From the NCBI GenBank assembly GCA_029261475.1, contig JAJDBG010000024.1, positions 1-50,956 of the forward strand: a DNA stretch of 50,956 nucleotides. Direction: 5' to 3'. Positions 48,883 through 50,956 of this stretch are shown in pieces; the stretch's first letter is position 1, and each line of letters starts with the position of its first letter. Position numbers and translations under genes: made by a program. The notes under the pieces are model-generated. The model saw nothing but the letters and a program-made list of their open reading frames with translations, searched no databases and was not told the origin of the DNA. This stretch comes from Nitrospinaceae bacterium (GTDB taxonomy: Bacteria > Nitrospinota > Nitrospinia > Nitrospinales > VA-1).

Positions 48883-49677
48883 GTGATAGAGACAAAATAT
48901 TCATTAGACATCAATATATACCCTCCCGATTCTCTGGCAACAGGGGCCTTCGACGGAGGTCGAATCACAGAAATCAAACCCATTCCCTTTCCAGGGGAAA
49001 GATCTTATGCCACTAACACGGGCCCTTTATTTTATTGGGCCTGGGCAGAGGCAAAGGGTTATGGAAAAATCGGGCTTCATCCGCATCGAGGCTTCGAGAT
49101 CATGAGCTACGCGCTTGAAGGGGAAATCGGTCATTACGATACCCTGGGAACTCGAAGCCGAGTCAAAGCAGGCGGTGCCCAAGTCATGCAAACAGGCTCG
49201 GGAGTTTCCCATGAAGAAGAAACCATTGGGGAACATACCGAATTTTTCCAAATCTGGTTCGATCCCAATTTAAGAGAGGCTTTAAATAATGCTCCCACGT
49301 ATCGGGAAATCTCCCCACAGGAATTCCCTATAGAATCATCAAATGGCATCACAATCAAATCTGTCATGGGGGATACCGGACCCATTGCAATAAAGACAGA
49401 GGCCGTGATGAAAGAAATCTCGATTTCTTCAGGCCAGCAATTCACATGGGAACTTGAAAGAAACTTCTCTCTGGCCATTGTCACAATTGATGGAAAAGGC
49501 ACGATCATCGACGATGTAAATGACAGAAAGTTTTCTATTCAAAAAAAATATTTTTCTATTGTTCATGCAAAAGATGATCGCATCGTTTCTTTTCAGGCTG
49601 ATCTGGGGAATGACCTCAAATTAGCCATCATACAAGTGCCAAACAAGGTTGATTACCCTTTGTACCCAGAGCAATAA
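48883..49677 (+). CDS. Pirin-family bicupin protein
   Basis: A 264-residue protein with the pirin N-terminal cupin: HPHRGFEIMSYALEGEIGHYDT, in which the metal-binding His pair is intact, and QVMQTGSGVSHEE, with the third His and Glu. The C-terminal cupin (about 150-264) is more diverged. Pirins bind Fe and some have quercetinase activity or act as regulators. The start is GTG 48883 with AAAGGAG upstream. Second gene of the sigma-54-controlled group. Confidence 0.87.
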   Translation: MIETKYSLDINIYPPDSLATGAFDGGRITEIKPIPFPGERSYATNTGPLFYWAWAEAKGYGKIGLHPHRGFEIMSYALEGEIGHYDTLGTRSRVKAGGAQVMQTGSGVSHEEETIGEHTEFFQIWFDPNLREALNNAPTYREISPQEFPIESSNGITIKSVMGDTGPIAIKTEAVMKEISISSGQQFTWELERNFSLAIVTIDGKGTIIDDVNDRKFSIQKKYFSIVHAKDDRIVSFQADLGNDLKLAIIQVPNKVDYPLYPEQ

Positions 49678-49702
49678 ATCCACAAGACGCGGAACAATTT
49701 AT

Positions 49703-50956
49703 ATGACCAGCAAAGATAAACCTACATCGGCATGGAGTCCGCTGAGCCTGCCCGTATTCCGAGCCTTGTGGATCGCTACCGTTTTTTCCAATATTGGGAC
49801 CTGGGTGCATGATGTGGGCGCAGGATGGTTGATGACAAGTTTGTCACCATCGCCCTTAATGGTTTCACTCGTTCAAACGGCAGGGACCTTGCCCATGTTC
49901 ATCCTCGCGTTACCTGCGGGCGCGCTTTCCGATATTGTCGATCGTAGAAAACTATTGATCTACTCACAATATTGGATGCTGATGATTGCCATCATCCTGG
50001 GAATACTGACTTTCCTTGAAATGGTAACCGTCGGTTCTCTTTTAGCACTGACCTTTTGCATGAGTCTTGGTGCGGCAATGAGCTTACCCGCATGGTCCGC
50101 AGTGACCCCGGAACTCGTCGATCGCAAAGAATTGCCCGCCGCTCTTGCTTTGAATAGCATGGGGATCAACGTATCGCGTGCGATTGGCCCGGCCCTTGGC
50201 GGAATATTGATTTCTATCTACGGGACGCATTGGGCATTCTTCTTCAATGCTCTTTCATTCCTTTCCGTTTTGATCATTTTATATCGATGGGAGCACCCGA
50301 AAAAGGAAAGCAACTTGCCAGCAGAGCGATTTTTAAGTGCGATGCGTTTGGGCATCCGGTTCACACAAAACTCTCCCGAATTAAAATCTGTGATCTATCG
50401 AACAGCGGCATTCATTATTCCCGCGAGTGCTTTGTGGGCTTTGCTTCCTTTGATCGCAAAAGAACTTCTCCAAGGAAGCTCCACCGATTATGGAATTCTT
50501 TTAACTTTTATAGGGTCGGGCGCAGTTTTTGGTGCAACCCTGCTACCACGACTTAAAAAAAGGTTTTCCGTCGATTCTCTGGTCGCGGGTGGCATCGTTC
50601 TATTAGCGGGAGTGATTGCTTTAACGGGATACATTCACAATTTTATATTTGTGTGCTTTGCCATGTTTTTGGGGGGCATCGCCTGGTTGGCTCTGCTATC
50701 GAATCTAAATTTAGCCGCCCAAATATCCGTACCCTCATGGGTCCGGGCCAGAGCAATGGCGATTTATTTCATGCTCTTCTTTTTTGGAGGCATGGCGGGA
50801 GGAAGTTTGCTATGGGGTGCGCTTGCAAATATCATCGGGATATCAAACACATTGTATATTGCAGGAGCCTCATTGATTTGCGGCTTATTCCTGACTCGAT
50901 CCTACAGTATGGCTGATAGAGAAGGCTTGAATCTTTCGCCTTCACTGCACTGGCCA
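49703..50956 (+). CDS. MFS transporter (MFS_3/EntS-like), 3' end outside the window
   Basis: An open frame of 418 codons from ATG 49703 that is still open at the window end, so it is partial. It reads MTSKDKPTSAWSPLSLPVFR and then about ten membrane helices; WIATVFSNIGTWVHDVGAGWLM, LPAGALSDIVDRRKLL (the MFS motif A region) and NSMGINVSRAIGPALGG are typical of the MFS_3 exporters. Starts 25 bp after the pirin gene on the same strand, so it probably belongs to the same transcript. Substrate unknown. Confidence 0.85.
   Translation, partial: MTSKDKPTSAWSPLSLPVFRALWIATVFSNIGTWVHDVGAGWLMTSLSPSPLMVSLVQTAGTLPMFILALPAGALSDIVDRRKLLIYSQYWMLMIAIILGILTFLEMVTVGSLLALTFCMSLGAAMSLPAWSAVTPELVDRKELPAALALNSMGINVSRAIGPALGGILISIYGTHWAFFFNALSFLSVLIILYRWEHPKKESNLPAERFLSAMRLGIRFTQNSPELKSVIYRTAAFIIPASALWALLPLIAKELLQGSSTDYGILLTFIGSGAVFGATLLPRLKKRFSVDSLVAGGIVLLAGVIALTGYIHNFIFVCFAMFLGGIAWLALLSNLNLAAQISVPSWVRARAMAIYFMLFFFGGMAGGSLLWGALANIIGISNTLYIAGASLICGLFLTRSYSMADREGLNLSPSLHWP

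Overview
The window is a bacterial chromosome segment of roughly mid-40s percent G+C (judged by eye), densely coded, with about 44 genes, one tRNA and no rRNA, CRISPR array or intact insertion sequence. The mix is typical of a free-living Gram-negative bacterium: TatB, surface-glycan genes, class II (B12-dependent) ribonucleotide reductase under NrdR boxes, groESL under CIRCE, sigma-54 control, and frequent TTG starts. I lean towards a Nitrospinota/Nitrospina-like or deltaproteobacterial-grade marine lineage, but this is an inference from gene flavour and no marker gene settles it.

Layout. 1-4070: a DUF2231 membrane protein and tatB (minus), then ribF and two tandem LPTD-type membrane proteins (plus). 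4147-4230: tRNA-Leu(CAG). 4553-11778: a surface-glycan block with an N-acetyl-sugar amidotransferase trio (amidotransferase, HisH2, HisF2), a TylF-type methyltransferase, an unrecognised four-repeat protein and a LIC12162-family transferase. 11778-14475: dtd, an aminoacyl-tRNA-synthetase-like ligase, a decayed second dtd copy and a DUF2971 protein, which looks like an accessory insertion beside dtd. 14583-17574 (minus): a periplasmic thiol peroxidase and a glycosyltransferase group (GT2, DUF2304, a frameshifted GT4). 17887-19238: RluA-type pseudouridine synthase and DUF502. 19239-20095: a long leader containing a tandem structured repeat, followed by a DEAD-box helicase. 21612-24684: YkgJ, queF, CIRCE-groES-groEL and a strong terminator. 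24750-29988: a GT-C/TPR protein, an unknown coiled protein, a RelA/SpoT-domain protein and a 5'-truncated ORF. 30061-33161: metallophosphoesterase, arsC and a transglutaminase-like protein. 33366-40597: NrdR-controlled nrdJ, then guaB-guaA. 40733-41799: comF and a GIY-YIG protein. 41882-46666: argD-argF, tgt and a DASS transporter. 46935-50956: a sigma-54 activator divergent from a CDGSH-pirin-MFS operon that has its own sigma-54 promoter; the MFS gene runs off the window end.

How the genes work together. guaB-guaA and nrdJ supply purine and deoxyribonucleotides; argD-argF belong to arginine synthesis; queF and tgt are two separated steps of queuosine modification. The 4553-11778 block probably builds and transfers an amidino-modified acidic sugar for a surface polymer. 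The clearest local circuit is the PAS/sigma-54 activator next to a -24/-12 promoter with upstream repeats that could be its binding site. The least explained parts are the tandem RNA-like repeat before the DEAD-box helicase, the four-repeat protein in the glycan block, the synthetase-like ligase beside the dtd scar, and the glycosyltransferase broken at an A9 tract.
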